64,000 nt of DNA from Magnetofaba australis IT-1 (GCF_002109495.1 NZ_LVJN01000020.1:1100300-1164299), one strand, 5' to 3'; shown: positions 8,837 to 17,965, numbered from the stretch's first letter. Translations and numbers: made by a program. Notes: generated by a model not told the origin, from the letters alone.

Positions 8837-9943
8837 ATATTGACGCCACGATTAAGCCGGAGAGAAGCCCTGAACGCTCAAGACGCTCCCATTGAACGCG
8901 ATTACCTATTGGAACAGCTCCAGGAACTGCTGCGCATTCCATCCCCCAGCGGCTACACCGATCAGGTGGTGACCTATGTGAAGTCGCAGTTGGATGAACT
9001 GGGTCTGGAGGTGGAGTTGACCCGGCGCGGCGCCATTCGCGCGGTGCTGCGTGGACGTGATGAGACGATTCAACGGGCGGTGGTGGGGCATCTGGACACC
9101 CTGGGCTGCATCGTCAAGTCCCTCAAGGAGAATGGCCGCATTGAGTTGCTGCCCATCGGCTTCTGGTCGGCGCGATTTGCCGAGGGGGCGCGGGTGACGT
9201 TGTTGGCGGACACCGGGCGCAGCTATCGCGGGACCATTGTGCCGCTGAAGGCGTCCGGGCACGTCTATAATGAAGAGATCGACCAGATGCCGGTGGGGTG
9301 GGGCTATGTGGAGCTGCGCTTGGACGAGCGGGTGCACTCTCCGGGCGACCTGATGGCGTTGGGCATTCATGTGGGCGATCACGTGGCGGTGGACAGCGCG
9401 CCGGAGATAACCGACAGCGGCTATATCTGCGCTCGTCACTTGGATGATAAGGCGGCGGTGGCGGCGATGTTGACGGCGGCGCGTGCGGTGGCGCAGAGCG
9501 GGCGCAAGCCGCCCACCACCATCTATTTATTGTTCACCATCTCCGAAGAGGTGGGGGTGGGGGCCAGCCATGTGTTGCATGGCGACGCTTCTGAGCTGGT
9601 GAGCGTGGACAACGGCACCATGGCGCCGGGGCAGAACACCTGCGAGTTTGGCGTCACCATCGCCATGATGGATTCATCCGGCCCGTTCGACTATCACCTG
9701 TCGCGGCATATGGCGACGTTGTGCCGGGAGTTCGCCATTGAGCACAGTCGCGACGTGTTTCGCTACTACCGGTCCGATGCGGCGGCGGCGTTGGAGGCGG
9801 GCAACGACATTCGCACGGCGCTGGTCTGTTTTGGACTGGATGCTTCTCACGGGCATGAGCGGGTGCATGCGGATTCGTTGGCGGCGTTGGCGAAGTTGCT
9901 CTATGCGTACATCACCACGCCGCCGGCCAAGCCGCTGACGTAG
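8807..9943 (+). CDS. NAGGN-system M42 family peptidase
   Basis: About 378 residues of the M42 glutamyl-aminopeptidase family (dinuclear metal). Visible ligand motifs are VVGHLDTLG, CARHLDDKAAVAA, TISEEVGVG and the C-terminal DASHGHERVH. This subgroup is regularly encoded beside asnO and ngg and is thought to act on NAGGN or related peptides, perhaps in turnover when osmolarity falls. Unusually, it is divergent from asnO here and not part of the same operon. The start is uncertain. Tandem ATGs at 8807 and 8810 lack a clear ribosome site, and the conserved protein begins only around residue 25 (RDYLLEQLQELLRIP). A later non-ATG start, for instance the CTG at 8870 after GGAGAG, is possible. Confidence 0.85.
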   Translation: MMEDCKSWNRILTPRLSRREALNAQDAPIERDYLLEQLQELLRIPSPSGYTDQVVTYVKSQLDELGLEVELTRRGAIRAVLRGRDETIQRAVVGHLDTLGCIVKSLKENGRIELLPIGFWSARFAEGARVTLLADTGRSYRGTIVPLKASGHVYNEEIDQMPVGWGYVELRLDERVHSPGDLMALGIHVGDHVAVDSAPEITDSGYICARHLDDKAAVAAMLTAARAVAQSGRKPPTTIYLLFTISEEVGVGASHVLHGDASELVSVDNGTMAPGQNTCEFGVTIAMMDSSGPFDYHLSRHMATLCREFAIEHSRDVFRYYRSDAAAALEAGNDIRTALVCFGLDASHGHERVHADSLAALAKLLYAYITTPPAKPLT

Positions 9944-9944
9944 A

Positions 9945-10305
9945 AGAGCCGAGCCAGCAAGGACGAAAAGGTGGACGCCGACTGGTCGGCGTCGGGGTCT
10001 GGGGGCCGCTGCCCCCAGCGGGTGTGGGCAGCGCCCACGGTGTGGCCGTGGTTGTAGTCTTTTGCCGTTTCCCCTAGCAGATAGGTCGAGCCAGCAAGCA
10101 GTTGGGAAAGAAGCGGAGAGCGTAAAGCCAGCACAGAGGGAAAACGGGAAACGGCAGTGAGCAGGCCTGAAGGGCCGTCGCCCGTAGGGCGGCGAATGTC
10201 TTGAGGCTTAATGTCAGGGAAAGTCAAAAAGTGTTTGTAGGAAAGAGTTTAATTAGGTGCGTATTGCCGGAATTCCCCCAATTAAGTGACTGTCCCCGGA
10301 ATTCC
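9945..10305. repeat. Left arm of inverted island boundary repeat
   Basis: This non-coding stretch is matched, in inverted orientation, by 12239-12568. Blocks I could align exactly are 9993-10029 with 12488-12524 (37 bp), 10146-10166 with 12350-12370 (21 bp) and 10280-10305 with 12239-12264 (26 bp). The order of blocks is mirrored and looser similarity lies between them. The arm is rich in hairpins such as CGCCGACTGGTCGGCG, GGGGGCCGCTGCCCCC and GTGGGCAGCGCCCAC. The same hairpin module also recurs near 32340-32410 and 43800-43890, so the arm is a member of a genome-wide repeat family. Confidence 0.75.
10280..10305 (+). repeat. 26-bp REP-like sequence, copy 1
   Basis: AATTAAGTGACTGTCCCC followed by GGAATTCC. 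An exact reverse-complement copy is at 12239-12264 and a one-mismatch direct copy at 10746-10771. Such AATTAAGT...GTCCCCGGAATTCC sequences are commonly seen flanking REP-associated tyrosine transposase genes, and here it directly precedes one. Confidence 0.8.
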
Positions 10306-10725
10306 CTCCGGCGGATCAATTTTCAGCAGCAGTGGCGGGGCCATTTGTGGCAGGGGCGATTTGCCTCGACGCCGATGGATGCAGCGCACACGTTGCAAGC
10401 GATCCGATATGTTGAGCTGAACCCAATGCGCGCGAAAATGGTTGAGTGGGCGGGGGATTATCCCTGGAGCAGCGCCGCAGGGCATTTGGGTTTGCGCGAC
10501 GATGCCATGTTGTCAATAACTCAGGATGTGGCTAGCATCGACGAGTGGGCGAGGTTTTTGGCGGAGGGGGTGAGTGATGAGACAGCGGAGAAGTTACGGC
10601 TGCATGAACGGACGGGAAGACCTTTGGGCGATGCAGGGTTTGTGGCGCATCTGGAGCGCTTGACGGGACGCAAACTGGCCCGCGCCAAGCCTGGCCCGAA
10701 ACCCAAAGAAGGCACAAATGGATAG
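10306..10725 (+). pseudogene. REP-associated tyrosine transposase (RAYT), 5'-truncated
   Basis: The open frame from about 10318 to the stop at 10725 encodes the C-terminal two thirds of a TnpA_REP/Y1-type transposase. It shows GHLWQGRFASTPMD, then AIRYVELNPMRAKMVEWA containing the presumed catalytic Tyr, DYPWSSAAGHLG and a basic tail. The N-terminal HUH metal-binding part is absent: coding similarity begins abruptly after the 26-bp REP-like sequence. The frame can be traced upstream to 10201, but that part is repeat sequence. It is therefore a relic that cannot transpose by itself. Its flanking REP copies at 10280 and 10746 are the expected substrate sequences of such enzymes. Confidence 0.8.
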
Positions 10726-10745
10726 AGACAAGACAAAATCCCGGG

Positions 10746-10771
10746 AATTAAGTGAGTGTCCCCGGAATTCC
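10746..10771 (+). repeat. 26-bp REP-like sequence, copy 2
   Basis: Direct copy of 10280-10305 with a single C to G change (GTGAGTGTCCCC). A half copy, CCCGGAATTCCG, follows immediately at about 10775-10786. It lies between the transposase relic and the TIR relic. Confidence 0.75.
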
Positions 10772-10787
10772 GTACCCGGAATTCCGT

Positions 10788-10974
10788 TTAAAGTTTTCCT
10801 CAGTTGGAGCGGTGAGCGCAGCAAGGCGTTGGTGTTGTATTGCGTGGTTGGTTGCCAATGGTTCTACAGTATGTTGAAGCTTGGCTTTCAGAAAAAGACA
10901 TATCAGCTGGCGAGCGATGTGCTCATGCCATCGCTGGGAAGGCCATTGTGAAGAAACCACATAATCATTGTTAG
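10788..10974 (+). pseudogene. TIR-domain protein remnant (frameshifted, truncated)
   Basis: Two frames together give the start of a TIR_2-type domain. FKVFLSWSGERSKAL is read from about 10788. After a frameshift near 10825-10835, LRGWLPMVLQYVEAWLSEKD and then ISAGERCAHAIAGKAIVKK run to a TAG at 10972. From memory of the family, SWSGERSKA..LRxWLPxVLQxVEPWLSEKDI..GERW is the N-terminal half of TIR domains found in stand-alone bacterial TIR proteins, several of which act as NAD-cleaving antiphage effectors. The catalytic Glu region and everything after it are missing, so this is dead. It was probably brought in with, or interrupted by, the surrounding REP sequences. Confidence 0.65.
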
Positions 10975-10998
10975 ATCCAAAACAAACAGGAAAAAGCG

Positions 10999-11961
10999 AT
11001 GGTAAACATACCAAAAGAACCAACTATTTCAGAGCTAAATAGAAAACTAAAGAGACTTGAGCTTTTGGTTATGGCTCTGGTGGCGTCAGATGGAATCGGA
11101 TTTAATGATGATCCAGAAGAGATGTTTTATTTGTTTAGACGGTATTTTCGCGACAGAGAAGAGTTTCGCAACGAAAAGGATTTTTTTAGATTCTTTGAAC
11201 ATTTTCTGTATGATTCACGGAAAATGGGAAGTGGCTTACGGGAATTTGTTCACAACCTAGAACAAAGAGTGGGTGAAACACAAAATGACGCCAGACGTCA
11301 ACACGATCTTTCTAAGGAAAGAATGCTATCTCTTTCTGATAGCATTGACAGAATTGAAGAAAGACAGAATTCAACCAACAAAGTGTTGCACAACTATCTT
11401 ATTTATCAACATCTTGGCGATGTTTTGAACAGTGTAAAACTTGACCGGTTCATACCCGTTCGCGTATACCTTTCAGATGATAATGAAGCAGATGTTCGTA
11501 AAGTATCCAGTGCCATTGATAAATTACTAGGTGCATTTGGATTCGAGTTTTCCGATGATTTCCCTGCGGAGAAAGGCTCGTGGTGGAAGAAATGGTTTGC
11601 AAAATCCACAGAAGTTGCTACTCAGCCAGAAGTTACAGATAGGTTGGAAAAGATAGAACGTGCGCTGGAGTTAAAAGGGTTGCACAAGCCGCAATCTGAA
11701 GTTGACAAAGCGCAGGCAGAGGCCATCGCTGCGCTAACAGCCGCAACAAAGGATATTCCAAATGTTGCCATTCAAGCCGGGTCAATTCTGTTAGTTAAAA
11801 CTACGGATGGGAATAGTGGTCCATGCCTTCAGGTAAGAACGCTATCCACGAAAGAACTGATATATCTAGAGAATAATCAGCACCTCTTGTGCAAACCAGA
11901 AACAGTTATGCAATCTCTATCTCATGGGTCGAGTCAACTTGAATTGCCGGTCACAGAGTAA
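10999..11961 (+). CDS. AT-rich conserved-looking hypothetical protein
   Basis: 320 residues, start ATG 10999 with an AGGAAAAA ribosome site. No known domain is recognised with confidence. Residues 1-60 are acidic and helical (ISELNRKLKRLELLVMALV). About 85-130 look like a charged coiled coil. The region near 150-200 contains VRVYLSDDNEADVRKVSSAI and KGSWWKKWFAK, and residues 240-310 look like a small beta-rich domain. Codon use is strongly AT-rich compared with all neighbours, a sign of horizontal acquisition. It starts 24 nt after the TIR remnant and lies in the same REP-bounded island. It may be a surviving partner of a lost TIR-type system, but that is inference from position. No transmembrane segment or signal peptide is visible. 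Confidence 0.6.
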   Translation: MVNIPKEPTISELNRKLKRLELLVMALVASDGIGFNDDPEEMFYLFRRYFRDREEFRNEKDFFRFFEHFLYDSRKMGSGLREFVHNLEQRVGETQNDARRQHDLSKERMLSLSDSIDRIEERQNSTNKVLHNYLIYQHLGDVLNSVKLDRFIPVRVYLSDDNEADVRKVSSAIDKLLGAFGFEFSDDFPAEKGSWWKKWFAKSTEVATQPEVTDRLEKIERALELKGLHKPQSEVDKAQAEAIAALTAATKDIPNVAIQAGSILLVKTTDGNSGPCLQVRTLSTKELIYLENNQHLLCKPETVMQSLSHGSSQLELPVTE

Positions 11962-12238
11962 ACACAATCAGTTTGGGGTACAGGTGATAGTGATTCAAAC
12001 GCCTCACCGATCTGGGGTCGTGCAATTTCAAATCAGTCTGTATGGGTGGGCACAGATCGGTGGAATCTGTTGACAGCCTGGATCTGTGCTTACTTCCGTG
12101 CAAAGTACCTTCAGTCACTGCATATCAATGAGTTCCGAGTGAGCGCAGTGCCCCTCGCTATGGCGAAGCTCTGGACACCCCATTGCTCAGAGGAGGCAGC
12201 TAACCAATCGGTGTCCTGGGGGAATTCCGGGGACTGGG
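11962..12238. other. Non-coding segment of the accessory island
   Basis: No gene with a credible start is visible between the AT-rich gene and the right boundary repeat. The segment ends in a tandem duplication of the 18-mer CTGGGGGAATTCCGGGGA at 12216-12233 and 12234-12251, which merges into the right-hand REP copy. Confidence 0.5.
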
Positions 12239-12568
12239 GGAATTCCGGGGACAGTCACTTAATTAAACAGCTTTCCTGTAAACGCTTTTAAGCTTTCCTG
12301 GGTTTCAAGCCCGACTGCATTCGCCGCCCTGCGGGCGACGGCGCTGCGCGCCTGCTCACTGCCGTTTCCCCGACGGCCTCCTTGCAGGCTTTTTGCGCAG
12401 AGCTTGTTGCCGCGCTTTTTACTGGCTCCGAGCTTGTTCAATGGGGAAACGGCTAAAGACAAATGCCACTGCCAAACCGTGGGCGCCGCCCACACCCGCT
12501 GGGGGCAGCGGCCCCCAGACCCCGCCGCCGACTGGTCGGCGGCCAATTAGATAACGCTGGCTCGGACT
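12239..12568. repeat. Right arm of inverted island boundary repeat, with REP-like copy 3
   Basis: The first 26 bases are the exact reverse complement of 10280-10305. The rest mirrors the left arm 9945-10305 block by block: 12350-12370 pairs with 10146-10166 and 12488-12524 with 9993-10029. The arms together enclose about 2 kb of accessory DNA. A weak open frame on the minus strand here is only repeat sequence. The arm ends about 20 nt short of the 3' end of the nucleotide-sugar dehydrogenase gene. Confidence 0.75.
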
Positions 12569-12589
12569 CCTTCCCGCAAACACTTTTTC

Positions 12590-13873
12590 TCACAGTCTGG
12601 CGTCGGACTCCTCCGGGCTGAGCAGGTATTTCAAGTCATACACCACCGCATCCGGTCGGCCCAGCGCCCGAATCGCCTCCACCCCCATCTCGCGGAACTG
12701 GCTGTGCGCCACCGCCAGAATAATCGCCGCATACACGCCTTTCTTGGGCTCGGAGATCGGCGCAATCCCATACTCCTCCTGCGCCTCTTCAGCGTCCACC
12801 CACGGGTCATACACATCCACCTGCGCGCCGTAACCGTTCAGCTCGCTGATGATGTCCACCACCCGCGTGTTGCGCAGATCCGGGCAGTTCTCCTTGAAGG
12901 TGAGCCCCATCACCAGAATCGGCGAGGCCGAAACGCAGAAGCCCTTCAGCGACATCAGCTTGACCACCTGCGCAGAGACATACAGTCCCATGCCGTCATT
13001 GATGCGCCGTCCCGCCAAAATGATCTCCGGGTGGTAGCCGATCTCCTGCGCCTTGTGGGTCAGATAATAGGGGTCCACGCCGATGCAGTGACCGCCCACC
13101 AGGCCGGGACGGTAGGGGAGGAAATTCCACTTGGTGCCCGCCGCCAACAACACCTCTTCGGTGTCGATGCCCAGACGGTTGAAAATTAGCGCCAGTTCGT
13201 TGATCAGCGCAATGTTGACGTCGCGCTGAGTGTTCTCAATCACCTTGGCCGCCTCGGCCACGCGAATGCTGGAGGCCAGATGCGTCCCGGCGCGCACGAT
13301 GGACCGATACAACGCATCCACTTTCTGCGCAATCTCCGGGGTGGAGCCCGAGGTGACTTTGACGATATCAGTCAGGCGGTGGGTCTTGTCGCCGGGATTG
13401 ATGCGCTCGGGGGAGTACCCGGCGAAGAAGTCCACATTGAAGGTCAGCCCTGAATCGCGCTCCAGAATCGGCACGCACACCTCTTCGGTAGCGCCGGGAT
13501 AGACGGTGGATTCATAGATGACGATGTCGCCGCGGCTCAACACTTTGGCGACGGATTCTGACGATTTGATCAGCGGCGTCAGGTCTGGGCGCTTATTGTC
13601 ATCGATGGGGGTGGGCACGGCGACCACAAAGATGTTGCACGCGCGCAGCTCTTCAATGGTGTCGGAGTAGGTCAAGCGTGTGGCGCTGGCCAGCTCCTCG
13701 GCGGAGCACTCGCGGGTGCTGTCGGCGCCTGCGCGCAACTCGGCCACCCGCGCGGATTTGACGTCAAAGCCGACGGTGTCGAATTTTTCCCCAAACGCCA
13801 CCGCCAGCGGCAAACCCACATAGCCTAAGCCAATGACTCCGATGCGCGCGTTCTGTGTCAAATCGCCGTTCAC
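12590..13873 (-). CDS. tviB: Nucleotide-sugar dehydrogenase (TviB/WbpO type)
   Basis: 427 residues of the UDP-glucose/GDP-mannose dehydrogenase family, closest in feel to the Vi-antigen TviB/VipA and WbpO enzymes. These oxidise UDP-GlcNAc or UDP-GalNAc to the uronic acid. The N-terminal [18 protein letters not shown] binds [11 protein letters not shown] and [11 protein letters not shown] are conserved substrate-loop motifs. The catalytic Cys lies in [12 protein letters not shown]. The C-terminal domain begins near [18 protein letters not shown]. It produces a precursor for an acidic surface polysaccharide. The gene stands alone here, between the accessory island and the divergent Amt fusion gene, with no epimerase adjacent. 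Confidence 0.88.
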   Translation of the reverse strand: MNGDLTQNARIGVIGLGYVGLPLAVAFGEKFDTVGFDVKSARVAELRAGADSTRECSAEELASATRLTYSDTIEELRACNIFVVAVPTPIDDNKRPDLTPLIKSSESVAKVLSRGDIVIYESTVYPGATEEVCVPILERDSGLTFNVDFFAGYSPERINPGDKTHRLTDIVKVTSGSTPEIAQKVDALYRSIVRAGTHLASSIRVAEAAKVIENTQRDVNIALINELALIFNRLGIDTEEVLLAAGTKWNFLPYRPGLVGGHCIGVDPYYLTHKAQEIGYHPEIILAGRRINDGMGLYVSAQVVKLMSLKGFCVSASPILVMGLTFKENCPDLRNTRVVDIISELNGYGAQVDVYDPWVDAEEAQEEYGIAPISEPKKGVYAAIILAVAHSQFREMGVEAIRALGRPDAVVYDLKYLLSPEESDARL

Positions 13874-14218
13874 CCGCTGCTCCTTGCGCTGACGCCCCGT
13901 TTTTGGAGCGTATTGTCAGGATTTGTCCATCCAATCACTATAGCCGATCCAATCCTTAGGGCGCACGGGACGGCGGCAAAACCCTGTTTTGGATTCTGTG
14001 TTGGCGCGCCAACGCACAAAAAACGCCCTGATTCGCCATGAAATGATGAAAAATAGATCATAAAGATTAATATATAACCGCTCTGCATTATGGCGCAGGG
14101 GGTGGTGTCAAATGCGCTTTCCCATGTAAAATCAGCTTTGTATCCAGTTTGTCACGGCTGGTGTGGGACTTGCTCTTGCGCAGTCGGGGGGACAGACCAG
14201 ACGCCTTGGGATATATCG
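13874..14218. other. Divergent intergenic region with a 14-bp perfect palindrome
   Basis: This stretch separates the leftward dehydrogenase gene from the rightward Amt fusion gene. It holds GTTGGCGCGCCAAC at 14000-14013, a perfect palindrome. An AT-rich tract at about 14040-14080 could serve as the promoter region for the Amt fusion. Short open frames on both strands have no support. Confidence 0.4.
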
Positions 14219-17200
14219 ATGGATCAAAAATCTTTGCTCGACATCCTCTGGATTACCCTGTCCGCCAGTTTGGTGCTGCTGATGCAGGCCGGTTTCCTCT
14301 GTTTGGAGACAGGCCTCACACGCTCAAAGAACAGCATCAACGTCGCCATGAAGAACGCCATGGACTTCTCAGTCTCATTGGTGGCGTTCCTCGCGGTGGG
14401 CTACGGCCTGATGTTCGGACCCAGCGCCAGCGGCTGGCTCAGCTCCGTACACTTCTTCTGGCTCGGCGACGAATCCCCGCGCACACTGATCTTCTTCCTG
14501 TTCCAAGCCATGTTCTGCTCCACTGCGGTGACCATCGTATCCGGGGCCGTAGCGGAACGCCTGGACTTCAAAGCCTATGTACTGATCAGCGCCATCATCG
14601 CCATGACCATCTACCCGGTGTTCGGCCACTGGGCCTGGGGCGGGTTGGATGGCGAGGCGCTGACCGGCTGGCTGGGTAAACTGGGATTTGTGGACTGGGC
14701 CGGCTCCACCGTGGTGCACTCGGTGGGCGGCTGGTTCTCCCTGGCGCTGCTGCTGGTGGTGGGGGCGCGCATCGATCGCTTCAACGAAGACGGCTCCATC
14801 AACCCGGTCACCGGCTCCAACCTGCCGTTGACGGCTCTAGGGGCGTTGATCCTCTGGTTCGGCTGGATCGGCTTTAATGGCGGCTCCACCCTGGCGCTGG
14901 ATGAGCGTATTCCCGGCATTGTGGTGAATACCTGTTTGGGCGCGGCGGGCGGCGGCGTGGCTGGACTGGCCTGGGCGCGCATGTTCGATGGCTCTGCCTC
15001 CTTTGTGGGGGTGGTGAATGGCGCGTTGGCCGGATTGGTGTCGGTTACCGCAGGAGCCCATGCATTTGACGCCTCCAGCGCGCTGCTGGTGGGGGCTATC
15101 GGCGGACCGATCTCCTGGCTTTTGGAGCATGCGCTGCTGCGTTTGCGCATTGATGACGCCGTCGGCGCGGTGCCGGTGCATCTGGGTGGCGGCGTGTGGG
15201 GCACGCTGGCGGTGGCGCTGTGGGGCAACGCCGAGGCGCTGGGAACGGGTCTGTCGCGCCTGGAACAGATGAAAGCGCAACTCACCGGCGTGGGCGCGGC
15301 CTTCGCTATCGCCTTTGTCGGTCCGCTGATCCTGTTGTGGTTGCTCAACAAAATCATGCCGCTGCGGGTGCCGCCCGAGCATGAGCGCATGGGGCTGAAT
15401 ATCTCCGAGCATGGCGCGCGCACCGAGCTGGGCGACTTTATCGGCCACTTGCAAAATCAGGAGCAGAGCGGCGATACCGCCCTGCGCGCGCCAGTGGACC
15501 CGTTTAGCGAAGTGGGGCTCATCGCCCATCGCTACAACCGCGTGATGGACGCCCTGGAAGAGGCGATCTATAAGACCCGCGCCATCGTGCGCACCGCCTC
15601 CGACGCCATCCTCACCTTTGATCCCGCCACTTGGCGGGTCACCTCGCACAACCCGATGGCCGAGAGCATGTTCGGCTACGATGCCGACGCCATGAGGGAG
15701 GTCACACTCAACGATATCGCCCGCTTTGAGAATGCGCACATGTCCGGCATGGGCGAGTGTGTGGAGGGGGTCGGCGTGCGTTCGGACGGACAGCGCTTCC
15801 CCATGGAGATCACCATGACCCGCTCGGAGGGCGGCGATACGGGTATCCTGATCGGCGCGTTCCGCGATATCAGCGCCCGCAAAGTCGCCGAAGAGGCGCT
15901 TAAAGAGAGCGAAACCCGTTTCCGCTCCCTGTTTGAAAACGCCGCGCTGGGGATGGCGCTCATCGGCGAGGATCGGCGGTTGGAGGATGTCAATGGCGCC
16001 ATGACCCGCATGTTCGAGCGCGATGCGGAGGAGTTGGCTGTGTTGACGTTGGCGGATCTGGCGCACCCTGACGATGTGGAGCTGGTCGGCGCGCTGCTCG
16101 AGCAGGTGCTGGCGGGCGACAGCGGCGAGGTGACCTGCGAGGCGCGCTTTGTGTGCGCCTCCGGTTTGATGATCTGGACCCGCGTGGCGTTCAGCCCGGC
16201 GCACTTTATGGATGCCGACAAAATGCGTGCGGTGGCCATGTTCGAGGACATCACCACCCAGCGCCGCGCCCAGGAGAGCGTGCGCTTGGCGGCGGCGGTG
16301 TTTGAGGGCGCCAATGAATCGGTGGTGATCTTCAACCATCTGGGCGCGGTGGAGCAGGTCAATCAGGCGTTCTGTCGCATCACCGGTTACGCCCCGCGCG
16401 AAACCCGCGGCTTGGAGCTGAAGCATCTGCTCTCGGCCAGCTACGACCGCGATTTCTTCGAAGGGGTCAATAAGCAGTTGCGCGAACGCGATCACTGGCA
16501 GGGTGAGGTGAAGGGGCGGCGCAAGAATGGCGATCTGGCCCCCGAGTGGCTATCGCTGTCAGTGGTGCGCCAGCCCGATGGCGCGATTCAGAACATCATC
16601 GCCGTGCTCACCGACTGGACTGAGCGCAAGGAGCAGGAGGAGGCGGTGTGGCGTCACGCCAACTTCGACCAGCTCACCGAACTGCCCAATCGCCGTCTGT
16701 TCCAGGATCGTCTGACCCAGGCGCTGCAGCAGTCGCAGCGCAATCACGGCAAGGTGGGGCTGTTCTTCCTCGACCTGGACCGCTTCAAACCGATCAATGA
16801 CACCCTCGGCCACCAGGCTGGCGACGAGCTGTTGCAGCTCACCGCGCGGCGTTTGGAGCGTTGCGTGCGCCACAGCGACACCGTGTCGCGTCTGGGCGGC
16901 GACGAGTTCACCATCATTGTGCAAAACGTGCACGATTCGACTCTGTTGGCGCGCATCGCCGATAACGCCATCAGCGCATTGGATCGCACCTTCGAGCTGG
17001 AGGCGGGGCAGGCCAACATCTCCACCAGTATCGGCATCGCTGTCTATCCCGACGATGCGCGCAACGCCGACGAGCTGCTGCGCGCCGCCGACGCCGCCCT
17101 CTATCAAGCCAAAGAGAGCGGACGCAACAATAAGCAATTCTTCACCGAATCCCTCAACAGCCGCATTCGCGAGCGCGCCGAACTGGAGCGCGGGCTGCGT

Positions 17201-17965
17201 CTGGCGCTGGAGAACCATGAGCTGTTTTTGCAGTATCAGCCGCAGGTGGATATCGCCAGCGGCGCGTTGGTGGGGGCCGAGGCGCTGGTGCGCTGGCGTC
17301 GCGCCGACGGCTCGGTGGTGCCGCCGGACCGCTTTATCCCCCTGGCCGAGGAGACCGGTCTTATCCTACCGTTGGGCGAAGAGGTGGCGCGCATGGCCAG
17401 CGCGCAGATTCGCGCCTGGAGCGATGCAGGCTTCACCGCGCCGCCCATCAGCATCAACGCCTCGGCGCGCCAGTTCAATCTGGAGGGCGGCGGTCTGGCG
17501 GAGATGCTGCGCGTGGTCTGCGGCGAGGTGGGGATTGAGCCCAAGCGGCTGGTGGTGGAGATCACCGAAAACAGCCTCATGGCCGATCCCGCCAACAGCG
17601 GCAATCTGCTGCAGTCGCTGCGCAATCTGGGGGTGGATATCGAGCTGGATGACTTCGGCACTGGGTATTCGTCATTGGCGCGTCTGAACCGCTTGCAGAT
17701 TCAAGCGCTCAAGCTGGACCGCAGCTTCCTGGCCGGTCTGCCGGAGAACAGTCAGAACCGCGCCATGGTCACCGCCGTGGTCAATATGGCTCTGGGCATG
17801 GGGCTGGGGGTGGTGGCCGAAGGGGTGGAGACCGACGCGCAGATGGATTTTCTAGCCGATCTGAAGTGCCATCGGGCGCAAGGGTATGGGGTGGCCAGGC
17901 CGTTGGATCCAGAGGCTTTTGTCGCCTTTGCCGAGGCTCGTGTGGGGCGTTTGCAGATCGCCTGA
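14219..17965 (+). CDS. Ammonium transporter fused to PAS-PAS-PAS-GGDEF-EAL
   Basis: About 1248 residues from ATG 14219; an in-frame ATG at 14090 would add 43 unlikely residues. Residues 1-390 form an Amt/Rh channel of eleven expected helices. It has LQTGFLxLETG-like LMQAGFLCLETGLTRSKNS, FGHWAWGG, and both pore histidines (VVHSVGG and VPVHLGGG). Three PAS-type modules follow (about 440-820). A GGDEF domain has an intact GGDEF near residue 891. An EAL domain has GAEALVRW near 1018, EITENSLM, DDFGTGYSSL and KLDRSF, all compatible with activity. The architecture suggests a membrane sensor coupling ammonium passage or binding to c-di-GMP turnover. Amt proteins fused to signalling domains are known, but sensing in this protein is inferred. 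It has no GlnK gene next to it. Confidence 0.9.
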   Translation: MDQKSLLDILWITLSASLVLLMQAGFLCLETGLTRSKNSINVAMKNAMDFSVSLVAFLAVGYGLMFGPSASGWLSSVHFFWLGDESPRTLIFFLFQAMFCSTAVTIVSGAVAERLDFKAYVLISAIIAMTIYPVFGHWAWGGLDGEALTGWLGKLGFVDWAGSTVVHSVGGWFSLALLLVVGARIDRFNEDGSINPVTGSNLPLTALGALILWFGWIGFNGGSTLALDERIPGIVVNTCLGAAGGGVAGLAWARMFDGSASFVGVVNGALAGLVSVTAGAHAFDASSALLVGAIGGPISWLLEHALLRLRIDDAVGAVPVHLGGGVWGTLAVALWGNAEALGTGLSRLEQMKAQLTGVGAAFAIAFVGPLILLWLLNKIMPLRVPPEHERMGLNISEHGARTELGDFIGHLQNQEQSGDTALRAPVDPFSEVGLIAHRYNRVMDALEEAIYKTRAIVRTASDAILTFDPATWRVTSHNPMAESMFGYDADAMREVTLNDIARFENAHMSGMGECVEGVGVRSDGQRFPMEITMTRSEGGDTGILIGAFRDISARKVAEEALKESETRFRSLFENAALGMALIGEDRRLEDVNGAMTRMFERDAEELAVLTLADLAHPDDVELVGALLEQVLAGDSGEVTCEARFVCASGLMIWTRVAFSPAHFMDADKMRAVAMFEDITTQRRAQESVRLAAAVFEGANESVVIFNHLGAVEQVNQAFCRITGYAPRETRGLELKHLLSASYDRDFFEGVNKQLRERDHWQGEVKGRRKNGDLAPEWLSLSVVRQPDGAIQNIIAVLTDWTERKEQEEAVWRHANFDQLTELPNRRLFQDRLTQALQQSQRNHGKVGLFFLDLDRFKPINDTLGHQAGDELLQLTARRLERCVRHSDTVSRLGGDEFTIIVQNVHDSTLLARIADNAISALDRTFELEAGQANISTSIGIAVYPDDARNADELLRAADAALYQAKESGRNNKQFFTESLNSRIRERAELERGLRLALENHELFLQYQPQVDIASGALVGAEALVRWRRADGSVVPPDRFIPLAEETGLILPLGEEVARMASAQIRAWSDAGFTAPPISINASARQFNLEGGGLAEMLRVVCGEVGIEPKRLVVEITENSLMADPANSGNLLQSLRNLGVDIELDDFGTGYSSLARLNRLQIQALKLDRSFLAGLPENSQNRAMVTAVVNMALGMGLGVVAEGVETDAQMDFLADLKCHRAQGYGVARPLDPEAFVAFAEARVGRLQIA

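Noticed and set aside
12259-12546. 95-codon minus-strand frame near the island's right end
   Set aside because: It lies wholly within the inverted boundary repeat and encodes no recognisable protein.
14837-16495. 552-codon antisense frame within the Amt fusion gene
   Set aside because: His, Gln, Ala and Gly bias typical of antisense frames of GC-rich genes, no motif, and fully covered by Amt and PAS coding sequence.
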